Source: Fibrobacter succinogenes
GTDB lineage: Bacteria; Fibrobacterota; Fibrobacteria; Fibrobacterales; Fibrobacteraceae
Direction: 5' to 3'
Length of the DNA stretch: 64,000 nt
Assembly: GCA_902762305.1 (NCBI GenBank)
Contig: CACWNW010000005.1
Span: 62,001 to 126,000, forward strand
The notes under the pieces were generated by a model. That model searched no databases. It saw only the letters and a list, made by a program, of their open reading frames with translations, and had not been told where the DNA came from. This document shows positions 8,450 to 16,781 of this stretch, one piece after another. The first letter of the stretch is position 1; the number at the start of each line of letters is the position of its first letter. Both the position numbers and the translations under genes were made by a program.

Positions 8450-9646
8450 ATGGCTACGAAAAAAACAGAGAAGACGAACACCACCAAGAAGGTGGAGAAG
8501 GCCGTGAAGGAAACGACCTCCAAGATCAAGACCGCAGTGAAGTCTGCGGTGAAGACCGTCGCGAAGAAGGCCAAGACTGCGGCGGAGAAGCCTGCGAAGG
8601 CCGTGAAGGCTGTCGAGGAAACCGTGAAGTCGGCTGCGAAGGCTTCAGTGAAGTCTGCTGTCAAACCTGCGGCAAAGGCCGTGAAGGCCCCGGCCAAGGC
8701 TCCGGCTAAAGCTGTGGCCAAGTCCGCCCCGAAGGCATCGGAACAGACCGATGTGAAAGTGAAGGTTGCTGCCAAGACCGTGGCCAAAAAGGTTGCCGCG
8801 GTGAAGAAGACCGTCGAAAAGGTGACTGCCGCGAAGGCTGCCGCAAAGCCGGTGACGAAGACTGCCAGCATGGCGCAGACGTTCGACCCGGAATACCTCG
8901 TGCTTATGCAGAAGGACCCGAACTGGATGCAGGCTTTCTGGGATGTTTCCGAAGACCGCATCAAGAATGCCAAGAAGGGCAAGAGCAAGCTGGTGCTCCG
9001 CCTGTTCGACGTTTCGGGCGACCTCACCGTGAAGCGTGCCAAGAAGCGCAAGTTCCACGACGTGGTGGTGCCTGCCGATGCACGCAGCTGGTATGTGGAA
9101 AACAAGGCGACCGACAATACGGTGGCCGTGCTCGGCTTTGCCGAGGGCAATAACTTTATGCCGCTGGTCGAATCCGCGCCGGTGCAGGCCTACACCCCGA
9201 ATGGTTCCGAAGTGAACGTCGACGACGTGTTCGTGCGTGCTTCCCTCGGTGGTGCCGCCATGGGCGGTTTCGGCAGCTCGGGCCTTTCGAGCATGTCGGC
9301 CAAGAACTGGCTCGAATCGCTCTCCAGCTCTTCGGGCTCCATGTTCTCGGGCGCGCTTTCGAGTGCGGCCCTCAAGAGCAACAAGCTCGAACTCCCGAAG
9401 GATTCCGTGAACTACGGGAAGGATTTCTTCTTGTGGGTGAAAACCCGCCTGATCGTCTACGGCGGAACGCGCCCCGACGCCCACCTGCAGGTGCGCGGCG
9501 AACCGTTCCCGCTGAACCCGGACGGCACCTTCAGTTTCGAAGAAGACCTGCCGGATTCTACGAAGATTATCCCGGTGTTCGCGACCGACAAGGATGGCGA
9601 TTTCCCGACAACGATTGTCCCCATCGTCGTGAAGCGCACCGAGTAG
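8450..9646 (+). CDS. DUF4912 protein with histone-like Lys/Ala N-terminal tail
   Basis: A 398-residue protein. Residues 1 to about 140 are almost entirely Lys, Ala, Val, Pro and Thr in repeats such as KAVKAPAKAPAKAVAKSAPKA, resembling histone H1-like bacterial tails. Residues about 142-265 fit DUF4912 (FDPEYLVLMQKDPNWMQAFWDVSEDRI...LVLRLFDVSG...RSWYV). A glycine/serine linker and a C-terminal segment (FLWVKTRLIVYGGTRPDAHLQVRGEPFPLNPDGTF) follow. DUF4912 is often encoded beside GH57 enzymes, as here, 31 bp upstream. An AGGAGG site precedes the ATG. The tail may bind nucleic acid or an acidic polymer; this is inference. Confidence 0.85.
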   Translation: MATKKTEKTNTTKKVEKAVKETTSKIKTAVKSAVKTVAKKAKTAAEKPAKAVKAVEETVKSAAKASVKSAVKPAAKAVKAPAKAPAKAVAKSAPKASEQTDVKVKVAAKTVAKKVAAVKKTVEKVTAAKAAAKPVTKTASMAQTFDPEYLVLMQKDPNWMQAFWDVSEDRIKNAKKGKSKLVLRLFDVSGDLTVKRAKKRKFHDVVVPADARSWYVENKATDNTVAVLGFAEGNNFMPLVESAPVQAYTPNGSEVNVDDVFVRASLGGAAMGGFGSSGLSSMSAKNWLESLSSSSGSMFSGALSSAALKSNKLELPKDSVNYGKDFFLWVKTRLIVYGGTRPDAHLQVRGEPFPLNPDGTFSFEEDLPDSTKIIPVFATDKDGDFPTTIVPIVVKRTE

Positions 9647-9677
9647 GCGTGCCTGCTCGATAGACCTCGAGGGCAAA

Positions 9678-11294
9678 TTGTCCGCGCCCGGTAAGATACA
9701 CCTGCTGTTGCATGCGCACCTGCCTTTTGTGCGCGAACCCGAATACGACCGGTTCTTGGAAGAGAACTGGTTTTTCGAGGCTATGGCGGAGACGTACCTG
9801 CCGGTTGTCCAGATGCTTTTCCGGCTCGAGGAGAAGGGAATACCCGGGACGCTCAACCTGAGCGTGTCTTCGGCGCTGCTTGCGATGCTGACCGACAGGC
9901 TCCTGCTCGAGAAGTTTACGCGCCACCTGCACATGCAGGAGCGCCTGCTCGAGAAGGAACGCGTGCGCTTTGCGGCCGACCCGGAACGACTTCCCGTAAT
10001 CGATTTCTATGCCCGCAGGCAGCGCTCGCTTATCGACTACTGGGAACGCATCTGCAATTGCGAGATTGTGCCTTCGCTGAAGAGGCTTTCGGATTGCGGC
10101 AAGCTTACGCTCCTCACGTGCGTGGGGACGCACCCGTTCTTGCCTGCGTACCAGTCCGACGTGCCTGCGATTCGCCTGCAGCTCGGCGTGACCGTGAAGG
10201 CGTTCGAGAAGGCCTTCGGGTTCAGGCCCCGCGGGCTATGGCTCCCCGAATGCGGGTATTTCGTGGGGCTCGATTCCATTCTGGCCGAATTCGGGTTTGA
10301 ATACTTTTTCCTCGAGACCCATGGCGTGCTTTTGGCAAAGCCCGCGCCCAAATACGGAGTATTTGCGCCAATAAAGACCCCTGCGGGGCTTTATTGCATG
10401 GGCCGCGAACAGAGCAGTTCCATGGAAGTATGGAGCCGCAAGACGGGCTACCCGGGGCACCCCGAGTACCGCGAGTTCTTCAAGGATATCGCTTACGAGC
10501 GGGAACCCGACTACTTGGGAGACTACTTCATGGCGGGCTCGACCCCCATCGAGACGGGCCTCAAGTACTACCGCATTACGGGTAGCGAGGACAAGCTGGT
10601 TTACCGCCCGTGGAACGCGCTCCGCCTGGCCGAAGACCACGCGAGGCTCTTTATCGCGAATCGCGAGGCGACTGTCACCGAACTCCTCCCGAAGATGGAG
10701 GGCAACAAGGTCTCCATCCTGTGCCCCTACGATGCGGAACTTTTCGGACACTGGTGGTTCGAAGGTCCCTCGTTTATCGAGAAGTTGTTCGAGCGCGCCG
10801 CCAGTTCCAATACGGTGGAGATGGCTTCGCTCGAATCGACGATGCATTCCTCGTGCGACGCCGGCGTGCACTGCCCTGCATTCTCGTCGTGGGGCGAAGG
10901 CGGCTTTGGCGAAGTCTGGATGAACGACGAGGTGTGCTGGGAATACCCGCTGTTCTTCCGCATGCGCGGGATGATGGACAGTTTCAAGGCGGCGCTCGAT
11001 GCCAACGAAAAGAAGGGCAAGACGGCGCAGTCCCAACTCTTCCGCAGGTTCTACGCGCAGATGGCCCGCGAACTCTTGCTGTTCCAGGCTTCGGACTGGG
11101 CGTTCATGATCCACAACAAGTCCGCGGCAGATTACGCGAAGTCGCGGCTGAACGGACATTACGAAAACGTGTGTGCTCTATACGCCTCTGCGATGGCAGG
11201 GCTTGCAGAGGGTGGCCAGAAGCCCGACACGACGCTGCTTGACAGGCTTGAAAAGCAAAATAATCTCTTCCCCTGGATTGGGGAGATGCTTTAA
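9678..11294 (+). CDS. GH57 1,4-alpha-glucan branching enzyme
   Basis: A 538-residue GH57 protein, within the usual size for the branching-enzyme subgroup with a DUF1957 C-terminus. Motif HAHLPFVRE is at 12-20. The nucleophile is predicted as E191 in LWLPECGY and the acid/base as D352 in CPYDAELFGHWWFEGP. It would form alpha-1,6 branches in glycogen. TTG is the first usable start, four bases after GAGGG. It follows the DUF4912 gene and is probably co-transcribed with it. The call as branching enzyme rather than amylase rests on the motif forms and is fairly secure. Confidence 0.88.
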   Translation: MSAPGKIHLLLHAHLPFVREPEYDRFLEENWFFEAMAETYLPVVQMLFRLEEKGIPGTLNLSVSSALLAMLTDRLLLEKFTRHLHMQERLLEKERVRFAADPERLPVIDFYARRQRSLIDYWERICNCEIVPSLKRLSDCGKLTLLTCVGTHPFLPAYQSDVPAIRLQLGVTVKAFEKAFGFRPRGLWLPECGYFVGLDSILAEFGFEYFFLETHGVLLAKPAPKYGVFAPIKTPAGLYCMGREQSSSMEVWSRKTGYPGHPEYREFFKDIAYEREPDYLGDYFMAGSTPIETGLKYYRITGSEDKLVYRPWNALRLAEDHARLFIANREATVTELLPKMEGNKVSILCPYDAELFGHWWFEGPSFIEKLFERAASSNTVEMASLESTMHSSCDAGVHCPAFSSWGEGGFGEVWMNDEVCWEYPLFFRMRGMMDSFKAALDANEKKGKTAQSQLFRRFYAQMARELLLFQASDWAFMIHNKSAADYAKSRLNGHYENVCALYASAMAGLAEGGQKPDTTLLDRLEKQNNLFPWIGEML

Positions 11295-11303
11295 CCCGCA
11301 ATG

Positions 11304-11383
11304 TTGTCATCCCCGCCTTGAGCGGGCGGACAGCACTTGACGATTCATCGTCTAGTGCGCGTGGCCACCAAGGTGGGGATCTC
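11304..11383. repeat. Dispersed palindromic element with nested hairpins
   Basis: The arms ATCCCCGCCTTG (11309-11320) and CAAGGTGGGGAT (11369-11380) pair with one mismatch. They enclose a second hairpin, GCACT-T-GACGA / TCGTC-T-AGTGC at 11333-11358. The element begins TGTCATCC and lies between the convergent GH57 and metalloprotease genes, so it could also stop transcription. Its GTCATCC edge relates it to the repeat family at 3170, 25625 and 63026. Confidence 0.6.
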
Positions 11384-11430
11384 CTTTATATAATGTTTTG
11401 CTTCGAGGGCGCTTTATAATCTTTGCAGCT

Positions 11431-13149
11431 CTAGTACACCACCATGAACTTCTGCAGTTTCCCGCTTGAGCCGACGCGGAAGCGGTATACGCCCGGCTTC
11501 AGCTTGCCCTTGATTTGATCTTCGCTGATGCAGTGCGTCGTCTTGGTGTACTGCTCGCGCATTATGAGTTCGCCACGGCCCGAGCGGATCTCGATGAAGT
11601 TCTTTGTGTCGGGAAGCGGTGTGAAGCACAGCGGGCCGGATCCGCGCCAGGGGACCGGGTATGCGCGCAGCGTTGAATCCTTGAGGACTTCGGGAATGTG
11701 TTTAGGTGTGGCGAAGCGGCTGAATACCCACATGATGGAATCGGCCGTGAATGATTCCTTGTTGATGGCGTCAATTGTACCTGTATTGGCAATCTTGCGG
11801 ATTTCAGTCTTGTTGCCCTTGAAAATGAGTGCGGAGGCGTTCCCCCTGAAGTATTCAAGATTTGGTTCACCGTTTACGTAGTAGCGGATAGAGTATAGGG
11901 CGGTGTCCGGTTCGAATCTGTTATCGTTGTAACTATCCTTGCCGGAATAGAATGGGCTTTCCTTGCCGTAGGAGTTGTAGTAGAGTCCTGATTTTACCAC
12001 GGGAGCGCTCCATCGCGGTTGATCTTCCCATATCCAGAGTTTCTTGTCGACGGTCTTGGTATTTTCTCCTGAAAAGGCGAGGCGTGTTGCGAAATCGTGG
12101 AATACTGAATCGGCAGAAAGGTCGCGTTTTTTGAGTACCTTTTCGAGGTTGTTGTGGAATTCCATGTCGGGCGATTTTTCGAAGTTCTCCCAGATTTCCC
12201 TGTCGAAATGCTTGTCGACGTTCTTGTAGAGGTACAAGTACAGGACGTTTAAACCGTAGGGGCCTCCTTTCGACCTCAATGAATAGATCGGGTCTCGAAC
12301 CAAATCCGAAAAGAAAGAGGATATGTAGACGAAATAGTCGTCTACGCTAGGGACGCCGATTTCTTCGTTTGCGGTGGCGGAGGGCTCAATCCAGTATGTC
12401 CAGTGTTCGAACAGACTGATATAGCGCAGCTGTATACTGTGGTAGAGTTCGTGGAAAGCCGTGATGCGGATGCCTTTTGCCCAATTGTCGCCGTACGAAA
12501 AACCGTGAGCTTTGTTGTATTGGGTCTCAGAGGAAACGGGATAGGAGCAGGTCTTTCCGTCTTTTTCGATGTACGACGTTGTTTGTGAAAGTTCAGGCAC
12601 AAATTTGAAATCGTTGTCGATGATTATGGCCGACTTGTGGAAGTCTTCGAGGTCGGGATAGGTTATCCCGTAACAGCCGTTGCATTGTGCTGAACCGAGA
12701 ACGCGCAAGGGATCGCGTAGGAAGTCTATTTCGGCGACTTCGACTGGGTAGAGCCCCTTCTTGACATGCATCATGTAATGGCTTGTGCTGTCGAGGCCTA
12801 TCGGGGTACGCATGCCCATGGTTTTCGTGTGGAAGTTGTAGGCGTCTTCGAGTGCGACGGCAAGCGAATCGATGAATTCAGGAAACGTGGCGTGCGGGTT
12901 GTTGCCGAGGGTGTAGAAAATCTGGAAATGCTCAGTTTCGCGGGAGTATACGGAATCGTAGTAGGCTTCGGGTTCGCAGTACTCATTGCTCCTGGCGAAA
13001 TTAATGCGCTTGGCTGCGTATCCCTTGGGGTCGGCGGCTGCCTTTATCCTGTTCTGGTGGGCGATTTCCAGGCCGCATTTTTGTGCGGTCGCAGTACCCG
13101 AAAGTAAAAACAATGTGGTCAATGAAAAAATGCAAAAACTAGTGCGCAT
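11431..13149 (-). CDS. Secreted HExxH metalloprotease with sorting-tail-like C-terminus
   Basis: A 572-residue protein with a signal peptide ending near 'GTATA'. A zinc motif AFHELYHSIQ lies at residues about 232-241, and a downstream acidic region WIEPSATANEE at about 252-262 can supply the third ligand. This arrangement matches the MXAN_6640-type putative metalloproteases. The end (SGRGELIMREQYTKTTH...PGVYRFRVGSSGKLQKFMVVY) resembles type IX secretion tails. Its start lies 11 bp inside the upstream UbiD gene, so the two are translationally coupled although no functional link is obvious. Protease activity is inferred from motifs only. Confidence 0.7.
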   Translation of the reverse strand: MRTSFCIFSLTTLFLLSGTATAQKCGLEIAHQNRIKAAADPKGYAAKRINFARSNEYCEPEAYYDSVYSRETEHFQIFYTLGNNPHATFPEFIDSLAVALEDAYNFHTKTMGMRTPIGLDSTSHYMMHVKKGLYPVEVAEIDFLRDPLRVLGSAQCNGCYGITYPDLEDFHKSAIIIDNDFKFVPELSQTTSYIEKDGKTCSYPVSSETQYNKAHGFSYGDNWAKGIRITAFHELYHSIQLRYISLFEHWTYWIEPSATANEEIGVPSVDDYFVYISSFFSDLVRDPIYSLRSKGGPYGLNVLYLYLYKNVDKHFDREIWENFEKSPDMEFHNNLEKVLKKRDLSADSVFHDFATRLAFSGENTKTVDKKLWIWEDQPRWSAPVVKSGLYYNSYGKESPFYSGKDSYNDNRFEPDTALYSIRYYVNGEPNLEYFRGNASALIFKGNKTEIRKIANTGTIDAINKESFTADSIMWVFSRFATPKHIPEVLKDSTLRAYPVPWRGSGPLCFTPLPDTKNFIEIRSGRGELIMREQYTKTTHCISEDQIKGKLKPGVYRFRVGSSGKLQKFMVVY

Positions 13150-15001
13150 TCCTCCTCCTTAAGGGAATACCTGCGTTATCGAGAATTTTGCTTGCGCTGC
13201 CGATGATATTTTCGGGAACGCAGAGCGGTTTTTGGTGGCGCGGCTTGATGCGCGCGTCTATTACGAGGGGAGCCTGGATGGACCAGTGCTTGTCTACGAA
13301 ATGTGCGCCCGGCCCGTAGGCATCTTGTGCGGGGTCGGAACGGGTGAATGTCATCCAGAGAAAATCGTCGAGGCCCCTTGGGGTGCTGCCGTCGATGGTG
13401 GAGGTGTCGTCCACGATGCTGACCCACGGGTAGTTTTCGCGGAATTCCCACTTCGCAAGCGCATCGAGCAACGGCGTGATGTCGGTGGGGGCGGGCGATT
13501 TGCCGCAGGCATCCCACTGCACCGCGAGTACGCCCTTCATGGCGATTTTCGGGTTCGTAAAACCTGCGGGGAGCCCGAGGCTCGGGAGGTCTGCGTTGTC
13601 GTTCCTGAGTTTGCGGCGCTTTAATCCGGCGGCGGCGATGACGAGTTTGGAACCGTGATTCAGGCTTGTTCCCGTATAGTCGAGCGTATCGATGGTCGTG
13701 GATGTCTGGAAATGCAGGTCGCGTGCGAAGTCGATGCGTTCCAGCATGTGCGCAAAGAAAGCGGGAATGTCGCGGACATCCAGTGACCCGCTGGCATCTT
13801 CCTTCGCGGCGAGCAGCAGGTACTTGGAAAGCGAGACCTGGTTGAACCCGAGCAGCGCGTTCGCTGTCTTCAGGAGTTCCATCGGTTCACGGTCTTCGGG
13901 CCTTGCATAAGGCACGAACCGCTCGCTCGCGATGGCGAGGCAGAGCGGGTGCACTCCGGCGGCGTCGACCGCGTGAACCGCGTGTACCCCCGGGATGGAT
14001 GCGGGTACCATCGGCTTCGTAATATCGTGTATGAATTCCCCGAAGAGGGTGTCTTCTTTCGGGGGGCGCCCTACGGATGTGAACGGGTAGATGGCGTTCT
14101 TCTTGCAGAGCACCTTCTTTACGCGCATGTAGGGGAAGGGGTGCTTACCGGAGTAATATCCCACATGGTCGCCGAAGGGGCCTTCTGGTTTCAGGTCTGG
14201 AGCCATCTCGCCTAAAATACAAAATTCGGCATCGCTAGAGACAAGGTAACCATCGTGCTCGAAATAGCGGAACCGGCGCCCGCTGAGCATGCCGGCAAAC
14301 GTCAGTTCCGAAAGGTCCTCGGGCATGGGCATCACTGCGGCTACGGTATGGGCGGGCGGTCCGCCGATGAACACGCTCACCTTGAGCGGGCGGCCTTCTT
14401 CGATTGCCTTCTGGTGGTGGCGCGCGATGTCCCGCTTTATCTGGTAGTGCAACCCGCATTCGTCTGCCGCATAGTCGTTGCCGGAGATCTGCACGCGGTA
14501 CATGCCCAGGTTCGTCTGCAGTATGCCTGCATGCTCGCCTGGGCGCGATGCTACCTGCGGGAGCGTCACGAAGGCGCCGCCGTCTTCGGGCCAGCCTACG
14601 ATTTGCGGGAGGTCGGCCAGCGTGCATTCCTCGAAGTCCCGGAGGCTGCCCGAGTGCTTCGGGAGCGCGCGGAGGCCCGCTTTTGCCGCCCGGAATAGCG
14701 ATGCGGGGGTCGCGTGCCTGAAGAATTCTACTGGGTTCGACTTGAATTGCACTGCGGTCTGCGTGCTCCTCAGGGTGTCGCGGAACAGGAAATCCATGCG
14801 TTCGCGGGTGCCGAATATGTTGCAAACGGCCTGGAAACGGCAACCCTTCACCTTCTCGAAAAGGAGTGCAGGGCCATTGCGGTCGAACGCCTGCCGAGCA
14901 ATTTCAGCCATCTGCAGGTGCGGGTCTACTTCTTCGTGGACGCGTTTAAGCATCCCCGCCTTTTCCAGATCCAGCAGGGCCTGTCTCAAGTTCTTGTACA
15001 T
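13139..15001 (-). CDS. UbiD-family prenylated-FMN decarboxylase
   Basis: A 620-residue protein of the UbiD family, which decarboxylates aromatic or unsaturated acids with prenylated FMN. The conserved block PEGPFGDHVGYYSGKHPFPYMRV carries the family's acidic catalytic pair (E, then D five residues later). The length matches the long UbiD forms of bacteria that make menaquinone, which is its most likely pathway here, though the substrate cannot be read from sequence. It follows the SRPBCC gene by 18 bp and overlaps the metalloprotease start by 11 bp. The partner flavin prenyltransferase UbiX is not in the window. Confidence 0.85.
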   Translation of the reverse strand: MYKNLRQALLDLEKAGMLKRVHEEVDPHLQMAEIARQAFDRNGPALLFEKVKGCRFQAVCNIFGTRERMDFLFRDTLRSTQTAVQFKSNPVEFFRHATPASLFRAAKAGLRALPKHSGSLRDFEECTLADLPQIVGWPEDGGAFVTLPQVASRPGEHAGILQTNLGMYRVQISGNDYAADECGLHYQIKRDIARHHQKAIEEGRPLKVSVFIGGPPAHTVAAVMPMPEDLSELTFAGMLSGRRFRYFEHDGYLVSSDAEFCILGEMAPDLKPEGPFGDHVGYYSGKHPFPYMRVKKVLCKKNAIYPFTSVGRPPKEDTLFGEFIHDITKPMVPASIPGVHAVHAVDAAGVHPLCLAIASERFVPYARPEDREPMELLKTANALLGFNQVSLSKYLLLAAKEDASGSLDVRDIPAFFAHMLERIDFARDLHFQTSTTIDTLDYTGTSLNHGSKLVIAAAGLKRRKLRNDNADLPSLGLPAGFTNPKIAMKGVLAVQWDACGKSPAPTDITPLLDALAKWEFRENYPWVSIVDDTSTIDGSTPRGLDDFLWMTFTRSDPAQDAYGPGAHFVDKHWSIQAPLVIDARIKPRHQKPLCVPENIIGSASKILDNAGIPLRRRNAH

Positions 15002-15019
15002 GGGAAATTCCCGTTGTCG

Positions 15020-15514
15020 CTAGCCGGCGGTGGCTCCGATATCGAGCGCATCGAATGACTGCGTCTTCTTGCGGGATTCTACAGCGAGGTAAACGTCACG
15101 TGCGGCTTTGCGGGCGAATATTCCGTACACGAGGTTCGCGTTCGAGACAATTTCCGCAAAAGTTTCTTCGGGGACCGTCGTGAAGCCCTGGAACGAGAGC
15201 TCGTCGTAGCAGGCGGTCATGTGCCCTTCGGATACAAACTTGTGGTTGGCTGTGAATCCGCGGAAGGGACCCTGGTCGAGACGGACTGTAATGCTGTTGT
15301 CCTTTACCGAACTGATGATGCCGGTCCAGCGGATGACCTTGAAGCCGTACTGGAGCTGGTACTTGATCGTGGCTCCAGCTTCGAGTTCCTTCGGGAAGAT
15401 GTAATGGAGCAGCGGATTCTTGCCGATAGTCAAATTCAGGGGCGCATACTGAAGCGTTTCCAAGACATTGGGAAGCGAAAATTCTTGCCAGGACGTTTGA
15501 CTAAACTGTACCAT
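15020..15514 (-). CDS. SRPBCC-fold ligand-binding protein
   Basis: A 164-residue cytosolic protein with the pattern of the SRPBCC/cyclase-dehydrase superfamily: PLNLTIGKNPLLHYIFPKELEAGATIKYQL, then IRWTGIISSVKDNSITVRLDQGPFRGFTANHKF. Members bind hydrophobic ligands, and the COQ10 branch binds quinones. Standing directly upstream of ubiD, it may be a quinone or precursor carrier; that is inference. No Shine-Dalgarno is visible, and a TAAATT box lies nine bases before the ATG, so the mRNA may be leaderless. Confidence 0.65.
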   Translation of the reverse strand: MVQFSQTSWQEFSLPNVLETLQYAPLNLTIGKNPLLHYIFPKELEAGATIKYQLQYGFKVIRWTGIISSVKDNSITVRLDQGPFRGFTANHKFVSEGHMTACYDELSFQGFTTVPEETFAEIVSNANLVYGIFARKAARDVYLAVESRKKTQSFDALDIGATAG

Positions 15515-15523
15515 ACATCAATT

Positions 15524-15529
15524 AATTTA
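15524..15529 (-). promoter_or_regulatory. -10 box of the SRPBCC-ubiD operon
   Basis: TAAATT on the minus strand, with nine bases between the box and the ATG at 15514. A start of transcription about seven bases past the box would leave a leader of only two or three bases. Position and lack of a ribosome site are the only evidence. Confidence 0.5.
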
Positions 15530-15570
15530 GTAAAAAAAATGCGTAAAGGATGTAAAAATGTGTGATTTGG

Positions 15571-15598
15571 AAGGAATCCCGCCAAGACGGGATTCCTT
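15571..15598 (-). terminator. Terminator of the rpiB operon
   Basis: A perfect 11-bp stem (AAGGAATCCCG / CGGGATTCCTT) with a six-base loop sits just past the rpiB stop. The minus strand continues into an A/T-rich stretch. It lies at the end of the three-gene unit running from 17849. Confidence 0.75.
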
Positions 15599-15606
15599 GG
15601 GCCGTG

Positions 15607-16047
15607 TTATTCGGCGGGTTCGAACATGTCGATGCGGACCTTGTGCTTGCCGCCCATGAATTCGGTTTCGAGGAATTTCTTCGTAATCTGCTCGCAGAGT
15701 TCGAAGGGGATGATGCGTGCGCCCATGCAGAGCACGTTCGCGTTGTTGTGGAGCCTGGTGAATTCGCTCGACTTGAGGTCGCCGCAGACTGCCGCGCGGA
15801 TGCCCTTCCTCTTGTTTGCTGCCATGCTCATGCCGATGCCCGTACCGCAGATGAGGATGCCGCAGTCGGCTTCTTTCGAGACCACCTTGTCGCACACCTT
15901 GTTGGCGTAGATGGGGTAGTCGCAGGATTCGGTGGAATCGGTGCCCATGTTGAGGACGTTGTAGCCCTGCTCCTTGAGGATGGCGCTGAGCTTGTCCTTG
16001 TATTCTACTGCGGCGTGGTCGCAGCCGATGGCGATAGTCTTGAACAT
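15607..16047 (-). CDS. rpiB: Ribose-5-phosphate isomerase B
   Basis: A 146-residue RpiB/LacAB-type isomerase that interconverts ribulose-5-phosphate and ribose-5-phosphate. The catalytic cysteine is C67 in ILICGTGIGMS, and the substrate segment GCDHAAVEYK is at 8-17. Length is normal. It is the last gene of a unit with a cytidylyltransferase (16 bp upstream) and a HisC-like PLP enzyme. That company suggests its pentose-phosphate product may feed an activated sugar-alcohol route as well as the general pentose pathway; this is inference. Confidence 0.92.
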   Translation of the reverse strand: MFKTIAIGCDHAAVEYKDKLSAILKEQGYNVLNMGTDSTESCDYPIYANKVCDKVVSKEADCGILICGTGIGMSMAANKRKGIRAAVCGDLKSSEFTRLHNNANVLCMGARIIPFELCEQITKKFLETEFMGGKHKVRIDMFEPAE

Positions 16048-16063
16048 TTCTTGACTCCTGGTA

Positions 16064-16780
16064 TTACGAATTGAACAGGTCTTCTTCGCTGAATTTCATC
16101 AGGGACTTGCAGAGGGGGATGTCCTCCTTGCGGGTAATCTTGATGTTGTTCGTGAAGCCCTTGGAAAAATATATGCGCTTGCCGTAGTAGATGGCGACGA
16201 GGTCTGCGTAGATGAAGTCGTGCTTGTCGTCCTTTTCGGCCTGCTCGTAGAGTTCGCGGATGAACTTGTAGTTGTAGGCCTGCGGGGTCTGCACGCGCAT
16301 GATGGAGCTGCGGTCGAGTTCCTTGTCGCCGCTCTTGCCGTCATCGGTGAAGAGCACCGTCTCGTGGCAGGGGATGGCGAGCGAGGCGTTGCCTTTTTCG
16401 TGCGAGATGCGCAACATCTCGTTGATGGCGGCCTGCGGGAGGATCGGGCGGGCGGCATCGTGGATGATGACCTGGTCACCATCCTCGAGCTTGTCGCGCA
16501 AGAAGAATATGCCGTTCCTCGTGGAATCGTGCGAGGTGTCGCCACCGGCGACAACCCATTTCACCTTGGTAATCTTGTATTCGTCGAGGATTTCCTTCAG
16601 GTGCTCGATCCAGTCTTCTACGCACACGACGACGATTCCGTCGACGTTCTCGTTCCTCTGGAAGTTCTCGAGCGTGTAGACGATGACGGGCTTGTCGTTC
16701 AAGGAGAGGAACTGCTTGGGCATTGCGCCGCCCATGCGTTTCCCGACTCCGCCTGCGAGGATGATGGCGATGTGCTTCAT
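16064..16780 (-). CDS. IspD/TarI-family cytidylyltransferase
   Basis: A 238-residue nucleotidyltransferase. The N-terminal loop ILAGGVGKRMGGAMPKQFLSL and the later IHDAARP and VQTPQAYNYKF are shared by IspD (methylerythritol 4-phosphate) and TarI (ribitol-5-phosphate) enzymes. The stretch PVIVYTLENF...IVVVCVEDWIEHL looks closer to TarI. The neighbours (PLP enzyme one base upstream, RpiB downstream, LicD across the divergent promoter) favour CDP-activation of a phospho-alditol or phospho-amino-alcohol for surface glycan decoration. An isoprenoid role cannot be excluded without knowing whether another ispD exists. Confidence 0.8.
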   Translation of the reverse strand: MKHIAIILAGGVGKRMGGAMPKQFLSLNDKPVIVYTLENFQRNENVDGIVVVCVEDWIEHLKEILDEYKITKVKWVVAGGDTSHDSTRNGIFFLRDKLEDGDQVIIHDAARPILPQAAINEMLRISHEKGNASLAIPCHETVLFTDDGKSGDKELDRSSIMRVQTPQAYNYKFIRELYEQAEKDDKHDFIYADLVAIYYGKRIYFSKGFTNNIKITRKEDIPLCKSLMKFSEEDLFNS

Positions 16781-16781
16781 G

